From NCBI RefSeq assembly GCF_019061125.1, contig NZ_JAHQYI010000002.1, positions 1 through 64,000 on the forward strand: a stretch of 64,000 nucleotides of DNA. The letters are read 5' to 3'. The notes under the pieces were generated by a model that saw only the letters and a program-made list of their open reading frames with translations, had not been told where the DNA came from and searched no databases. Below are positions 55,076 through 63,636 of this stretch, one piece after another (the first letter of the stretch is position 1; every line of letters starts with the position of its first letter). The position numbers and the translations under genes are program-made. Origin of the DNA: Microbacterium sp. NC79 (GTDB taxonomy: Bacteria; Actinomycetota; Actinomycetes; Actinomycetales; Microbacteriaceae).

Positions 55076-56068
55076 TCAATGAAGTAGGTCGTCGACGAGC
55101 GCGCGCACGCGTCCGGCGATATCGTCGCGGATGGCCTCGACCCCGTCGCGCGAGGCCAGGGCGGGGTCTCCGACGGCCCAGTCGTCGTAGCGCACACCGG
55201 GGATGATCGGGCAGACGTCGCCGCACCCCATCGTGATGACGACGTCGGCCGCACGGACGGCATCATCGGTGAGGGGCTTGGGGAAGCGGTCTGCCGCGCG
55301 GTCGCCTTCGATCTCAGTGAGAAGTGAGCGGACATGCGGATGAATAACATCCGCGGGAGCAGACCCTGCCGAGCGCGCCACGACCTTGCCACCGGCGAGC
55401 TTGTTGACGAGCGCGGCGGCAAGCTGCGAACGGCCGGCGTTGGCGACGCAGACGAAGAGCACCTGCGGAACCGACGCATCGCGGTCGCGGGTGAGGTCGG
55501 CGAGTCGTTGCCGGGCGAAGCGTTCGGTCAAAGGCACCAGGGCAGAGGTGACTCTGGCGGTGCGCGCGAGCGAGGTGTGGGACTCTCGGACGATGGTGAG
55601 AACGACGTTGGGGTCCAGCTCGGGAACTTCCGCGGCGAGCTCGTCGGCGAGATGAGTGACACGCGCGTCGAAGTCGGGTCGTGGCTCATCGTGGCCGTCG
55701 GCCAGACTCCAGGGCGCGAGCGTGGCGGGCGCGAACGACTCCAGCAGGGCCGTCACTGCGCTACGCAGGCTCGGGTTGATGCGGTACCAGACCCAGGTTC
55801 CGCGGCGCTCCGACGTGAGCACGTCGACATCCTTGAGCACCTTCAGGTGGTGCGACACAGTGGGCTGCGCGACGTCGGCGAGTTCGGCGAGGTCGCAGAC
55901 GCACGACTCCCCACGCGGGTCGGAGGCGATGGCCGACAGCATCCGCAGCCGCAGCGGATCCGAGAGCGCCTTCAAGGTCGCTGCCACTGAGGAGGCTGCC
56001 TCCAGCCCGATCGCGTGCGTGGTGACGGGACTGCAGGTATCGTCTGCGGTCGTCAGGGTGACATTCAT
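55076..56068 (-). CDS. ArsR repressor fused to low-Mr phosphatase (island copy)
   Basis: The product is 330 residues. An ArsR domain at about 20-115 includes LSDPLRLRMLSAIASDPRGESCVCDLAELADVAQPTVSHHL with the CVCDL thiol pair; the linker is helical; the C-terminal ArsC-like domain has VLFVCVANAGRSQLA and CGDVCPII. The domain order is the same as in the core copy. The ATG overlaps the acr3 stop (ATGA). Confidence 0.87.
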   Translation of the reverse strand: MNVTLTTADDTCSPVTTHAIGLEAASSVAATLKALSDPLRLRMLSAIASDPRGESCVCDLAELADVAQPTVSHHLKVLKDVDVLTSERRGTWVWYRINPSLRSAVTALLESFAPATLAPWSLADGHDEPRPDFDARVTHLADELAAEVPELDPNVVLTIVRESHTSLARTARVTSALVPLTERFARQRLADLTRDRDASVPQVLFVCVANAGRSQLAAALVNKLAGGKVVARSAGSAPADVIHPHVRSLLTEIEGDRAADRFPKPLTDDAVRAADVVITMGCGDVCPIIPGVRYDDWAVGDPALASRDGVEAIRDDIAGRVRALVDDLLH

Positions 56069-57162
56069 GACTGCATCCTCTCAGCGGTGAATGGATCGGT
56101 GTGGAACCAGCGGCGGGCAGCCCAGAGCGAGACATAGACGAGCCCGACCAGCACAGGCACCTCGATCAGAGGGCCGACCACGCCGGCGAGAGCCTGGCCC
56201 GAGGTCGCACCGAAGGTACCGATGGCCACGGCGATGGCGAGTTCGAAGTTGTTGCCGGCGGCGGTGAACGCCAGGGTCGACGATCGTGCGTATCCGAGCC
56301 CGAGCGCCTTGCCGGCGAAGAGGCCGATGAACCACATGATCGCGAAGTACGCCAGCAGCGGGAGTGCGATCCGGGCAACGTCCCAGGGGCGGCTCGTGAC
56401 CTGTTCGCCCTGTAGCGCGAACAGCAGCACGATCGTGAACAGCAAGCCGCAGAGGGCCCAGGGGCCAATCTTCGGGAGGAAACTGTCTTCATACCAGTCG
56501 CGTCCCTTCGTGCGCTCCCCAATGAAGCGGGAGGCGAAACCGGCGATGAGGGGGATGCCGAGGAAGATCAGGACGTTCAGCGCAATCTGTCCGATCGAGA
56601 TATCCAGGCCCTGGGAGTCGAGGCCGAGCCAGCCGGGCAGGACGGTGAGGTAGAACCAGCCGAGCAACGAGAAGGCGATGACCTGGAAGACGGAGTTGAT
56701 GGCGACGAGCACCGCTGCGGCTTCGCGGTCGCCGCAGGCGAGGTCGTTCCAGATGACGACCATGGCGATGCAGCGCGCGAGGCCGACGATGATGAGCCCC
56801 GTGCGGTATTCGGGGAGGTCAGGCAGGAACGCCCAGGCGAGGGCGAACATCAGTGCCGGGCCGATGAGCCAGTTGAGAGCCAAGGATGAGATCAAGAGTC
56901 TCTTGTCCCCGGTGACGGCGGCGACCTTGTCGTAGCGAACCTTCGCGAGGACCGGGTACATCATCACCAGCAGGCCGAGGGCGATCGGGATCGATATCCC
57001 TCCAACTTCGAGGTGGGCGAGAAGTTCGGATACGCCCGGGATGAAGCGGCCGATGAGAATCCCGCCGACCATGGCGAGACCGATCCAGAGCGGCAGCCAC
57101 CGGTCGAGGGTCGACAGTCGGCGGGTGGCCGGTGCGGTGGTGGACACGGTTGCGGTGCTCAT
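56065..57162 (-). CDS. acr3: ACR3 family arsenite efflux permease (island copy)
   Basis: The product is 365 residues from [28 protein letters not shown], with ten membrane segments. LARCIAMVVIWNDLACGD (essential Cys) and AGNNFELAIAVAIGTFGA are as in the core copy; long stretches are identical. A longer frame upstream runs through trxA and trxB in the wrong frame and was rejected; 57162 overlaps the trxA stop. Confidence 0.92.
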   Translation of the reverse strand: MSTATVSTTAPATRRLSTLDRWLPLWIGLAMVGGILIGRFIPGVSELLAHLEVGGISIPIALGLLVMMYPVLAKVRYDKVAAVTGDKRLLISSLALNWLIGPALMFALAWAFLPDLPEYRTGLIIVGLARCIAMVVIWNDLACGDREAAAVLVAINSVFQVIAFSLLGWFYLTVLPGWLGLDSQGLDISIGQIALNVLIFLGIPLIAGFASRFIGERTKGRDWYEDSFLPKIGPWALCGLLFTIVLLFALQGEQVTSRPWDVARIALPLLAYFAIMWFIGLFAGKALGLGYARSSTLAFTAAGNNFELAIAVAIGTFGATSGQALAGVVGPLIEVPVLVGLVYVSLWAARRWFHTDPFTAERMQS

Positions 57163-57485
57163 GCGAGGAGCGCCTCCATCTTCTCTGCGATGACCGGCTT
57201 CGGGTGGGCGCCGATGAGCATGTCGACGCGCGCGCCACCCGTGTAGAAGCCGAGGGTCGGAATCGAGGTAACGCCAACGGCGGTCACGGTCTCGGGGTTC
57301 TGGTCGGCGTCGAGCTTGACGATCTTCACGCGACCGTCGTACTCGGCGGCAAGTTGATCCAGGATGGGTGCGACCTGCTTGCAGGGCCCACACCAGGTCG
57401 CCCAGATGTCGACGACAACGGGAATCTCGGAATCGATGACCTCCGTTTGGAAGGTGGCATCTGTGATCGTGATGGGCGCGCTCAT
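57159..57485 (-). CDS. trxA: Thioredoxin of the ars operon
   Basis: The product is 108 residues with the active site WCGPCK (in [15 protein letters not shown]) and cis-Pro in SIPTLGFY. It supplies electrons to thioredoxin-coupled ArsC. Overlaps of four bases with trxB and acr3 place it in one operon. A dedicated thioredoxin is a feature missing from the core ars cluster. Confidence 0.92.
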   Translation of the reverse strand: MSAPITITDATFQTEVIDSEIPVVVDIWATWCGPCKQVAPILDQLAAEYDGRVKIVKLDADQNPETVTAVGVTSIPTLGFYTGGARVDMLIGAHPKPVIAEKMEALLA

Positions 57486-58459
57486 GCGAAGACCTCCTCG
57501 GTCTGGTGCGATACGGGGGCGGCTTCGCCCAGCGCAGCAAGGTAGTGCTGGGCATCTTGTGCGGCGGCGCATCCGGTGCCGGCGGCGGTGATCGCCTGAC
57601 GGTAGGTGTGGTCGACGAGATCGCCGGCGGCGAAGACTCCCGCGAGGTTCGTGCGGGTGGAGGGGTGCTCGACGAGCACGTAGCCATCACCATCCATGTC
57701 GACGAGGCCGGTGACGATCTCGGAGCGCGGGTCGTGGCCGATGGCGACGAAGACTCCCGTGGCCGGGAGCGTCTGCTCGACACCCGTGGCCGTATCGCGG
57801 AGTGCGACGGCCTCGACCTTCTCGACGCCGATGAGCCCGACGACCTCGCTGTTCCAGGCGACTTCGATCTTCGGGTGGTCGAGTACGCGCTGCGCCATGA
57901 TCTTCGAGGCGCGGAATTCGGCGCGGCGGTGCACGACGGTGACCTTCGACGCGAACCTGGTGAGGAACAGTGCCTCTTCCATGGCGGAGTCCCCACCGCC
58001 GACGACGACGATCTCCTGCTCACGGAAGAAGAACCCGTCGCAGGTGGCGCACCAGGAGACGCCACGGCCGGTGAGACGCTCCTCGTCCGCGATGCCGAGC
58101 TTGCGGTATGCGGAGCCCATGGCCAGGATGACCGCGCGAGCGAGGAATGTCTCCCCGGCGCCCGTCTCGACCGTCTTGATGGGGCTGTCGAGGTCGACCA
58201 GGACGGCGTCGTCGAGGAAGATGCGGGCACCGAAGCGCTCGGCCTGTGCGCGCATCGACTCCATCAGCTCGGGTCCTTGGACGCCGCCGACGAAACCGGG
58301 GAAGTTTTCGACCTCGGTCGTTGTCATCAGCGCGCCGCCGGCCGTCACGGAACCGGCAAGCACCACGGGGGCGAGTCCCGCGCGCGCCGCGTACACGGCC
58401 GCGGTGTAGCCCGCAGGGCCGGACCCGATGATGACCAGTTCCACTTCTTGAATCGACAT
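57482..58459 (-). CDS. trxB: Thioredoxin reductase of the ars operon
   Basis: The product is 325 residues. FAD-binding [17 protein letters not shown], redox CATC ([10 protein letters not shown]), NADPH-binding [12 protein letters not shown], and the second FAD motif [15 protein letters not shown] are present. It reduces TrxA with NADPH. It is the first gene of the island ars operon; the operator lies eight bases upstream. Confidence 0.93.
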   Translation of the reverse strand: MSIQEVELVIIGSGPAGYTAAVYAARAGLAPVVLAGSVTAGGALMTTTEVENFPGFVGGVQGPELMESMRAQAERFGARIFLDDAVLVDLDSPIKTVETGAGETFLARAVILAMGSAYRKLGIADEERLTGRGVSWCATCDGFFFREQEIVVVGGGDSAMEEALFLTRFASKVTVVHRRAEFRASKIMAQRVLDHPKIEVAWNSEVVGLIGVEKVEAVALRDTATGVEQTLPATGVFVAIGHDPRSEIVTGLVDMDGDGYVLVEHPSTRTNLAGVFAAGDLVDHTYRQAITAAGTGCAAAQDAQHYLAALGEAAPVSHQTEEVFA

Positions 58460-58466
58460 GTGTCTA

Positions 58467-58484
58467 TATTGACACGTGTCAATA
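58467..58484. promoter_or_regulatory. ArsR-type operator of the island ars cluster
   Basis: TATTGACACGTGTCAATA is a perfect 18-bp palindrome between divergent trxB and the plus-strand arsC, so it may control both. The adjacent CTATATTGA matches part of the core ars operator, suggesting that the two ArsR proteins could act on each other's sites. Confidence 0.8.
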
Positions 58485-58585
58485 CTGTCTGCAACCGTTG
58501 CTCAAGGAGTTCACCTACTCGTCACCTGGCGAACAGATCATGCAGGTGGAGCAATCGAGACAGTCAATCAATCAAAGGACGCCAG

Positions 58586-58987
58586 ATGACCCACCCCAAG
58601 ACGGTTCTGTTCATATGCAAGCACAATGCGGGGCGCTCCCAACTCGGCGCCCATCTCCTGACACACATCGGCGATGAGCGACTTGTCGCGACGAGTGCGG
58701 GAATCACCCCGGCCGAGACGATCAACCCAGCCGTCGCAGCATCGCTGCACGAGCTCGGCATCGACACGTCTGCGGTCAGGCCGCGAGCGGTCACGCCTGA
58801 AGATCTCGACGCGGCCGACGTCGTGGTCCTGATGAAGCCGGGACTTCCACTGCCGGGCGCGGTGCGCGGAGAACTGATCGAGTGGTCGTTCCCGGACCCG
58901 TCGAATTGGGAAGCCGATGGCGTGCGTAGTCTCCGCGACGCCATCGATGTGAAGGTCCGCGACCTGGCGGCTCGACTCGTCAGCTAA
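58586..58987 (+). CDS. Second arsenate reductase-like low-Mr phosphatase
   Basis: The product is 133 residues from MTHPKTVLFICKHNAGRSQLG. The P-loop Cys is conserved, but the later motif is DVVVLMKPGLPLPG with no CGDACP-type cysteines. It therefore resembles the actinobacterial group that uses mycothiol and mycoredoxin rather than thioredoxin. It is divergent from trxB across the ars operator. Confidence 0.8.
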   Translation: MTHPKTVLFICKHNAGRSQLGAHLLTHIGDERLVATSAGITPAETINPAVAASLHELGIDTSAVRPRAVTPEDLDAADVVVLMKPGLPLPGAVRGELIEWSFPDPSNWEADGVRSLRDAIDVKVRDLAARLVS

Positions 58988-59035
58988 TGATTGAGGGGTG
59001 GGACCACAGACCATCCCACCCCTCATGAGCTGAGA

Positions 59036-59878
59036 TCAGCCGACAGTGACGGGCCGCGCGCCGATCTGCAGGGTTTCGGGGACTGCGCAGCAGCCACCCG
59101 CATTGTCGTCGTAGGCGCCGGATCCACCGCACACACCAGTGTCGGGGAGAGCGAGTTCGTTGCGGGCAGCTGCCTCGTGGTCGCCGACGAGGTGCGCGGC
59201 GACACTGCGCACCTGCTCGTATCCGGTCAAGGCGAGGAAGGTCGGGGCCCGCCCGTAGGACTTCACGCCGACGATGAACAACCCTTGTTCCGGCTGCGCG
59301 AGCTCTCGTGCGCCCGTCGCGGCGACCGAGCCACAGGAGTGGATGTTCGGGTCGATCTCGGGGGCGATGCCTGCGACCGCCTCGAGCGTGGGATCGAGGT
59401 CGACCCTGAGCTCTCGCAGCATCCCGGTGTCGGGGCGGAAGCCCGTCAGTGCGAACACTCGCCCGACAGCCCTCACCTCGCGTCCGTCTTCAGCGACGAT
59501 CGTCAAGCCATCCCCGGCCTGCTGGAACTCGGCGACACGGAATCCTGTCACCAGGTCGACGACCCCGTCGTCGATCACCTTGCGTGCGCGGGAGCCGAGC
59601 GCCGCGCGCTCTGGCAGCTCGTCGCCGATTCCGCCACCGAAGACATTTGCGGCGCTCCCTCTGCGCAGCAGCCAGGTCACGCGCGTTCCCGGCGACCGGC
59701 GGGCCAGCTCGCTCAGACGCAGCACAGCATGCGTGGCGGAGTGCCCCGCTCCCACGACAACGATGTGCGAACCGGCGACCTCTGATACGTCGGCCGGGAT
59801 GCGGTAGGAGATCGCATCCGACGCCGCGGCTTCGCCGAGGGCCGGGAAGCCATCCGCGCCCGCGGGATTCGGGAGACC
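59036..59878 (-). pseudogene. FAD/NAD(P)-dependent oxidoreductase, N-terminally truncated
   Basis: The surviving frame begins near LPNPAGADGFPALGEAAASD and continues through IVVVGAGHSATHAVLRLSELARR (NAD(P)-binding motif) to a Cys-rich C-terminus (GVCGGSG, GGCCA). The N-terminal FAD-binding part, about 150 residues, is gone; a stop codon lies just upstream at 59884-59882. Such flavoproteins accompany actinobacterial ars clusters (ArsO-like). A start at 59755 could still give a short product, but it would lack FAD-binding residues. Junction with tnsB is discussed under that gene. Confidence 0.75.
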
Positions 59879-60500
59879 GTTTCATCAGGCGATAGACCGT
59901 TGCCCTGCTGGGCACGTCAACGGCGCCTCTTCCATACCGGGTTTCGAGATCGCGCTCTACCATCCAGATCAGACGGTCGGCCGTCCCGGTCGACGCTCGA
60001 GTCTGACCGTCCATCGCGGAGAGGATCGCTTCGATGAGACGCGGATCCTGTGTTGATCGAGGCTTGTCCGCCATCCCGAATCGGCGTCGATCAAGAAGCC
60101 CAGCGACGCCGAACTCGTCGAAAGCCGCGAGTTGCCGCGTCACTTTTCGCGCGTTGTAGTCCGTTCCAAGACGACGATTCACATTGTCGACGGTCACCTG
60201 GTAGCCAGGTGTCTTCTTCGTCCCTACTGCAAGGAGGTCCGAGAGTCGGTCGAGTTCTTCGAGCCACACGTCCACTACTTTGCGGTCCGCGGGTGGGAGC
60301 TCGTCAAGGACACCCAAATCCAACACGTCGGTCGTCGACCGCACTGTTGCCGGCTCGCCGCGTTCAGCGAGATCGGCGTTCAGTACCTCGAGATCCTCGC
60401 CAATCTCGGCGTTGCGCAACGTGGTGTAGGTCGCCCGGACAGCGACGACTTGCAGGTCTTCGTCGTTCCATCTCACCAAGTCGCCGGGATGGACGATCAT
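59879..60500 (-). pseudogene. tnsB: tnsB-like transposase gene, 3'-truncated
   Basis: About 207 residues remain. It begins MIVHPGDLVRWNDEDLQVV, has the N-terminal DNA-binding region and helix-turn-helix (YNARKVTRQLAAFDEFGVAGLLDRR) and stops at SRATVYRLMKR, before the DDE integrase core. After 59,879 the sequence is the oxidoreductase; the open tnsB frame runs on to 59,490 out of phase. The protein would bind ends but cannot catalyse transposition. The ATG overlaps the tnsA stop. Confidence 0.78.
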
Positions 60501-61240
60501 CGGTCCACTCCGAAACGGACCATAGTGGACATGCTAAGTGGACGGCTGAGATCACATCGAGCGACGTCGGACCAGATGAGGGCGTATGCCGCTCCCAGTG
60601 CGCTGTTTGGCGGTTCACCCAGGAGCACGATGAGGTCGAGGAGTCGAATCTCTCCGGAAGCCGGCAGGTCGTTGAGAACCACTCCCTCAAGCCACTGCGG
60701 GTCGCGGTACCGCAACAGGAACCTCAGGTTCTGTTGTGTTGCTCCGGGTAGATCATCGAAAACGAGGTAGTCCCAACCCAGAGCCGCCGCCATCCGCCGA
60801 GTGAGCTCAAACTTTGCTGCATCCTCGGGTTCGATCTCTGACTTTTCCCTCACGTCGACAAGAAGAGCGGTGCCGTCCTTGCGGCGAACGAAGTAGTCGG
60901 GGGCATGTCGGCGCTTCGGGTTGCGCCAGTGAATCCACATGGGCTGACTCGACACCGCCTCGGCGCTCCGGGTTCGATCGAGACTCATGAGGAACGCCCG
61001 CTCCCAAAAGGACTCGAAGGGCACGTGCTGGCCGGTGGACGCAAGCCAGAAGCGTCCCTCGACGTTTCGCTTGTGTGGGTAGTCCGGAAACTTCCGGACG
61101 GGCGCCGTCTCCTCGAAGGCGACCGACCCGGCATCTGCCGGTGTCACCTCTCGCGCGAACCCATGAAGCGAGTATCGAATCGTGGCTGCCAGCGCGTTCG
61201 TTCCATCGATTGCCTGTAGCCAGTTGATCGTCAGCGTCAT
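60497..61240 (-). CDS. tnsA: TnsA-like transposon endonuclease subunit
   Basis: The product is 247 residues from MTLTINWLQAIDGTNAL. The restriction-enzyme-like core has E76/E80 (VPFESFWERAFL), D115 (RRHAPDYFVRR) and D129/K133 (ALLVDVREK). TnsA cuts the 5' strands at element ends as partner of TnsB. An upstream open frame to 61468 would run through the right-end repeats and was rejected. It lies 111 bases inside the right end and points inward, as in Tn7. Without intact tnsB and tnsC it is probably inactive for transposition. Confidence 0.82.
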   Translation of the reverse strand: MTLTINWLQAIDGTNALAATIRYSLHGFAREVTPADAGSVAFEETAPVRKFPDYPHKRNVEGRFWLASTGQHVPFESFWERAFLMSLDRTRSAEAVSSQPMWIHWRNPKRRHAPDYFVRRKDGTALLVDVREKSEIEPEDAAKFELTRRMAAALGWDYLVFDDLPGATQQNLRFLLRYRDPQWLEGVVLNDLPASGEIRLLDLIVLLGEPPNSALGAAYALIWSDVARCDLSRPLSMSTMVRFGVDR

Positions 61241-61351
61241 TGCGGACTCCGTTCGGGCGCCGGTGGCCGCGGAGGTGTTCCGCGGTGCGGGTCCCAACTT
61301 GACGTGAAAGCTACTCCGCTGTCGGGTTCGGCACCGACACCACGCCGCCGA

Positions 61352-61435
61352 GCGACAACTCCGATGAGAATCTGCAACTCCGGTGAGACGATCTGCAGGT
61401 CGGTGAGATTTCGGCAGATCCGGTGAGACAGGACA
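61352..61435 (+). repeat. Right end of unit B: four tandem 18-19 bp sites
   Basis: Sites start at 61352, 61371, 61392 and 61411 (for example TCTGCAACTCCGGTGAGAC at 61371-61389), followed by AGGACA. Spacing 19, 21, 19 is the same as at 47558-47641, and most bases agree. Both right ends face the same way, so they mark two separate elements rather than one inverted pair. Confidence 0.8.
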
Positions 61436-61499
61436 ACAAAGAAAAAAATCACAAAAAGATAACGGCAAACCCTTCCCTTCGTTATCGCTCCGTTATATA

Positions 61500-61613
61500 G
61501 TCAATGCACGGTAGTTGTTTTGCTGTGGCAGCTACCGGCATGTGATTGCAGGACACTCTTGGTGCAAGGGATAGAGCCGGTCGGAAGCCTCTCCGACCGG
61601 CTCTATATTTTCC
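61500..61613 (+). terminator. Strong terminator, possibly of an unannotated small RNA
   Basis: ATAGAGCCGGTCGG (61571-61584) pairs perfectly with CCGACCGGCTCTAT (61593-61606), followed by ATTTTCC. Upstream, CGGTAGTT/AGCTACCG can form a second hairpin near 61510-61540, after an AT-rich stretch with TTATATAGT. The 280 bases between unit B and the next gene contain no protein-coding frame I can support. A roughly 100-base RNA ending here, or the old terminator of the GNAT gene before the island inserted, are both possible. Confidence 0.6.
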
Positions 61614-61717
61614 CCGGCCAGCACCACAATCTAGCCCGAGCGCAACAGCGCGGCAAGCGCACCCGCGACGCCAATCAAACCACCAGCGTCACCGAGCGGA
61701 AGCGCAACGCCAGCGGC

Positions 61718-63559
61718 TCACACGCCGCCGCCACCGCCACCACCGCCGCCGCCACCGACGGAACCGCCACCACCCGAGCCACTGCTCGACGATGATGACG
61801 ATGAGGCCGGTGTGAACCCCTGCACCGTCGAGCTGAGCGCGGCCACCGTGAATGTCGTGTTGCCTGAGTACCAGTACGGCTGATATCCGCCCGCGTCGTA
61901 GTACACCTGCATCGCCTTGGTCCACTGCTTGTCAATGCCAAACACCACAGCAAACGGCAACAGCGGCTCATACAGCTTCAGCATCGAGGCCGGGTCCTGC
62001 GTGCGCACGCGCACGCGCTCGGCACCCTCGGGCGATTGCAACATTCGGATTCGATCGGCTTCGGCCCAGTTCATGAAGACTTTCAGGCCCTTCAAGTGGT
62101 CGCGAAGATCCGCACCGAGCGCCGTGTACGGCCGCTTGGTCAGCAGCCCGATCGTGATCACGCCCACCAGTCCAACAGCGAGCGCGACCACGATCGGCAG
62201 GCCATTGCCGCTCGCCTCGACAATAGAGATGGCCGTCACAATCGCGGCAGCGAAAATCGCCATAACCGCGAGCATGAACCCAATCAGCCACCCGCGTGAC
62301 GGCTTGCGGCGCACGCCGCCCTTCAGTTGGGCTTGCTTCGTTTCGCTCAACAGGGCGCGCAGTTTGATCGCTCGGGACGACGACGGCGCATTGCTCACGA
62401 TGGTTCCGGGTGTCGTGTTTCCGTTAAACAAAATCGACAGCAACTGCGCACCGTTAACGTCGCCTGCGCGCTGCGCATCCACCAACTCGAGAACGTACGT
62501 GCGCCCTGCCCCCTCGCGAATGCGAATGGAACCACGCACCGCCTGCTCGAGAACTTCTGCGGTGAGCGCATGGGGGCTGGAGAGCATGACGCCAGCGTTC
62601 ATCGCGTCCACACCCGCGGGCGGCTCATACTGCGCCACGATGATTCCGCGTCCCTTGGCATCGCGCATCACGGTTCCGCGGACCACGAAGGCACCGATCA
62701 GCGCCGCAACTCCCGCGCCGGCAACGCCGAGCTGCACGGGCGTCACATCTTGCGACAAATAGGAACCGTCAAACGGCACGATGGTTCCCTCATCAAACCC
62801 GATGGCAATCGTGACGCCCTGATACCGGTCAAGCGCCACCCCAGAGAACTCCCACGTCACGCCATCAGCCGTCGAGCGCAATGTGCACGGCTCATTCGAG
62901 CCACTGCCACCGCGATAGCACGACGCGTTGCCGTTGAGCCCCGCGGCAAGGGAAGGATCAATGTGCAACGTCATCGACACCTCGCCGAACGGCTGCGCCC
63001 ACTCGGCACCAATGACATCCCAGTAGAACTCGTCAACATCTTCCGCGTCATAGTTGACCATGACGTTTTCGAGCGTGTACGTGAAGACGTAGGTTTGCTT
63101 TCCGTTGACGTAGCCGCCAGCGCGTGACGTCATGAGATAACTGCCGTCTTCGGTTTCTGTTTCGCTCTCGCGGGCGACGCCGTCGCCGTCCGTGATCGAG
63201 ATGAGGTGCGGCTGCAGCGGTGCACCGTTATAGGTCGTCGGCACGATACGACGCATGCCGCGGTTGGTGTCAGGATTAAAGAAGTCGGCGACAAATGTCT
63301 CGGTCACCACCAGCGACCCCGTGCCTTCCTCGCCCGGAATCAGCTCGTAGTCGACGTGCACACTGTCAAACGTGAAGTCATCGACCCCGGCTGCGATAAC
63401 GTCGGCGGACGGAACCATGGCATGGACAGGAGACGAAGCTGCGGCAGGCGGAACCACGGGCGCAGCGGTAGATGCGGCCACGGCGGATGCGGGGAGCGCC
63501 ACAAGCCCGAAGCCGATCGCCACGGTGAGGGCCACGAGATACTTGCGCAGTCTGCTCAT
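61718..63559 (-). CDS. DUF2207 domain membrane protein
   Basis: The product is 613 residues. A signal peptide (about 1-28) is followed by an exported beta-rich domain of about 200 residues (DDFTFDSVHVDYELIPGEEGTGSLVVTETF type), one membrane segment near 275-295, a cytoplasmic part, two segments at about 430-475, and a C-terminal tail of Ser and Gly repeats. This is the DUF2207 layout seen in many Gram-positive bacteria; function unknown. GGTTCC motifs are frequent again here, marking a return to core DNA. Confidence 0.83.
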   Translation of the reverse strand: MSRLRKYLVALTVAIGFGLVALPASAVAASTAAPVVPPAAASSPVHAMVPSADVIAAGVDDFTFDSVHVDYELIPGEEGTGSLVVTETFVADFFNPDTNRGMRRIVPTTYNGAPLQPHLISITDGDGVARESETETEDGSYLMTSRAGGYVNGKQTYVFTYTLENVMVNYDAEDVDEFYWDVIGAEWAQPFGEVSMTLHIDPSLAAGLNGNASCYRGGSGSNEPCTLRSTADGVTWEFSGVALDRYQGVTIAIGFDEGTIVPFDGSYLSQDVTPVQLGVAGAGVAALIGAFVVRGTVMRDAKGRGIIVAQYEPPAGVDAMNAGVMLSSPHALTAEVLEQAVRGSIRIREGAGRTYVLELVDAQRAGDVNGAQLLSILFNGNTTPGTIVSNAPSSSRAIKLRALLSETKQAQLKGGVRRKPSRGWLIGFMLAVMAIFAAAIVTAISIVEASGNGLPIVVALAVGLVGVITIGLLTKRPYTALGADLRDHLKGLKVFMNWAEADRIRMLQSPEGAERVRVRTQDPASMLKLYEPLLPFAVVFGIDKQWTKAMQVYYDAGGYQPYWYSGNTTFTVAALSSTVQGFTPASSSSSSSSGSGGGGSVGGGGGGGGGGGV

Positions 63560-63636
63560 GGGGCTATCTTAGGAATCAGCGCATCGTTTCGCCCACACAA
63601 GTCGCGGATTTATATTCATGCGTATACAATGCGATC

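Larger units (their letters stand above)
47652..61435 (+). mobile_element. Tn7-like unit B with arsenic resistance and candidate defence cargo
   Basis: It starts TGTCCGATCTCAC (47652) ten bases after unit A and ends GTGAGACAGGACA (61435). tnsA lies next to the right end and points inward, as in Tn7; tnsB follows but is truncated, and no tnsC or target selector is present. Cargo: zinc-ribbon/ASCH/GNAT-PIN operon, HAD protein, merR-sulP, ars cluster with trxAB. The five-base flanks (ATCGC, ACAAA) do not match. GGTTCC/GGAACC is scarce throughout. Confidence 0.75.

Noticed and set aside
57163..58230. Upstream extension of the island acr3 frame through trxA and trxB
   Set aside because: The sequence is Ser/Arg-rich shadow coding; acr3 has its own ATG overlapping the trxA stop.
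57506..58987. Long plus-strand open frame opposite trxB
   Set aside because: It is the antisense of trxB joined in frame to the real arsC at 58586. Only the last 133 residues have family motifs.
43968..61435. Prophage or integrative conjugative element
   Set aside because: No integrase, relaxase, portal, capsid or conjugation genes are present; ends are Tn7-like.
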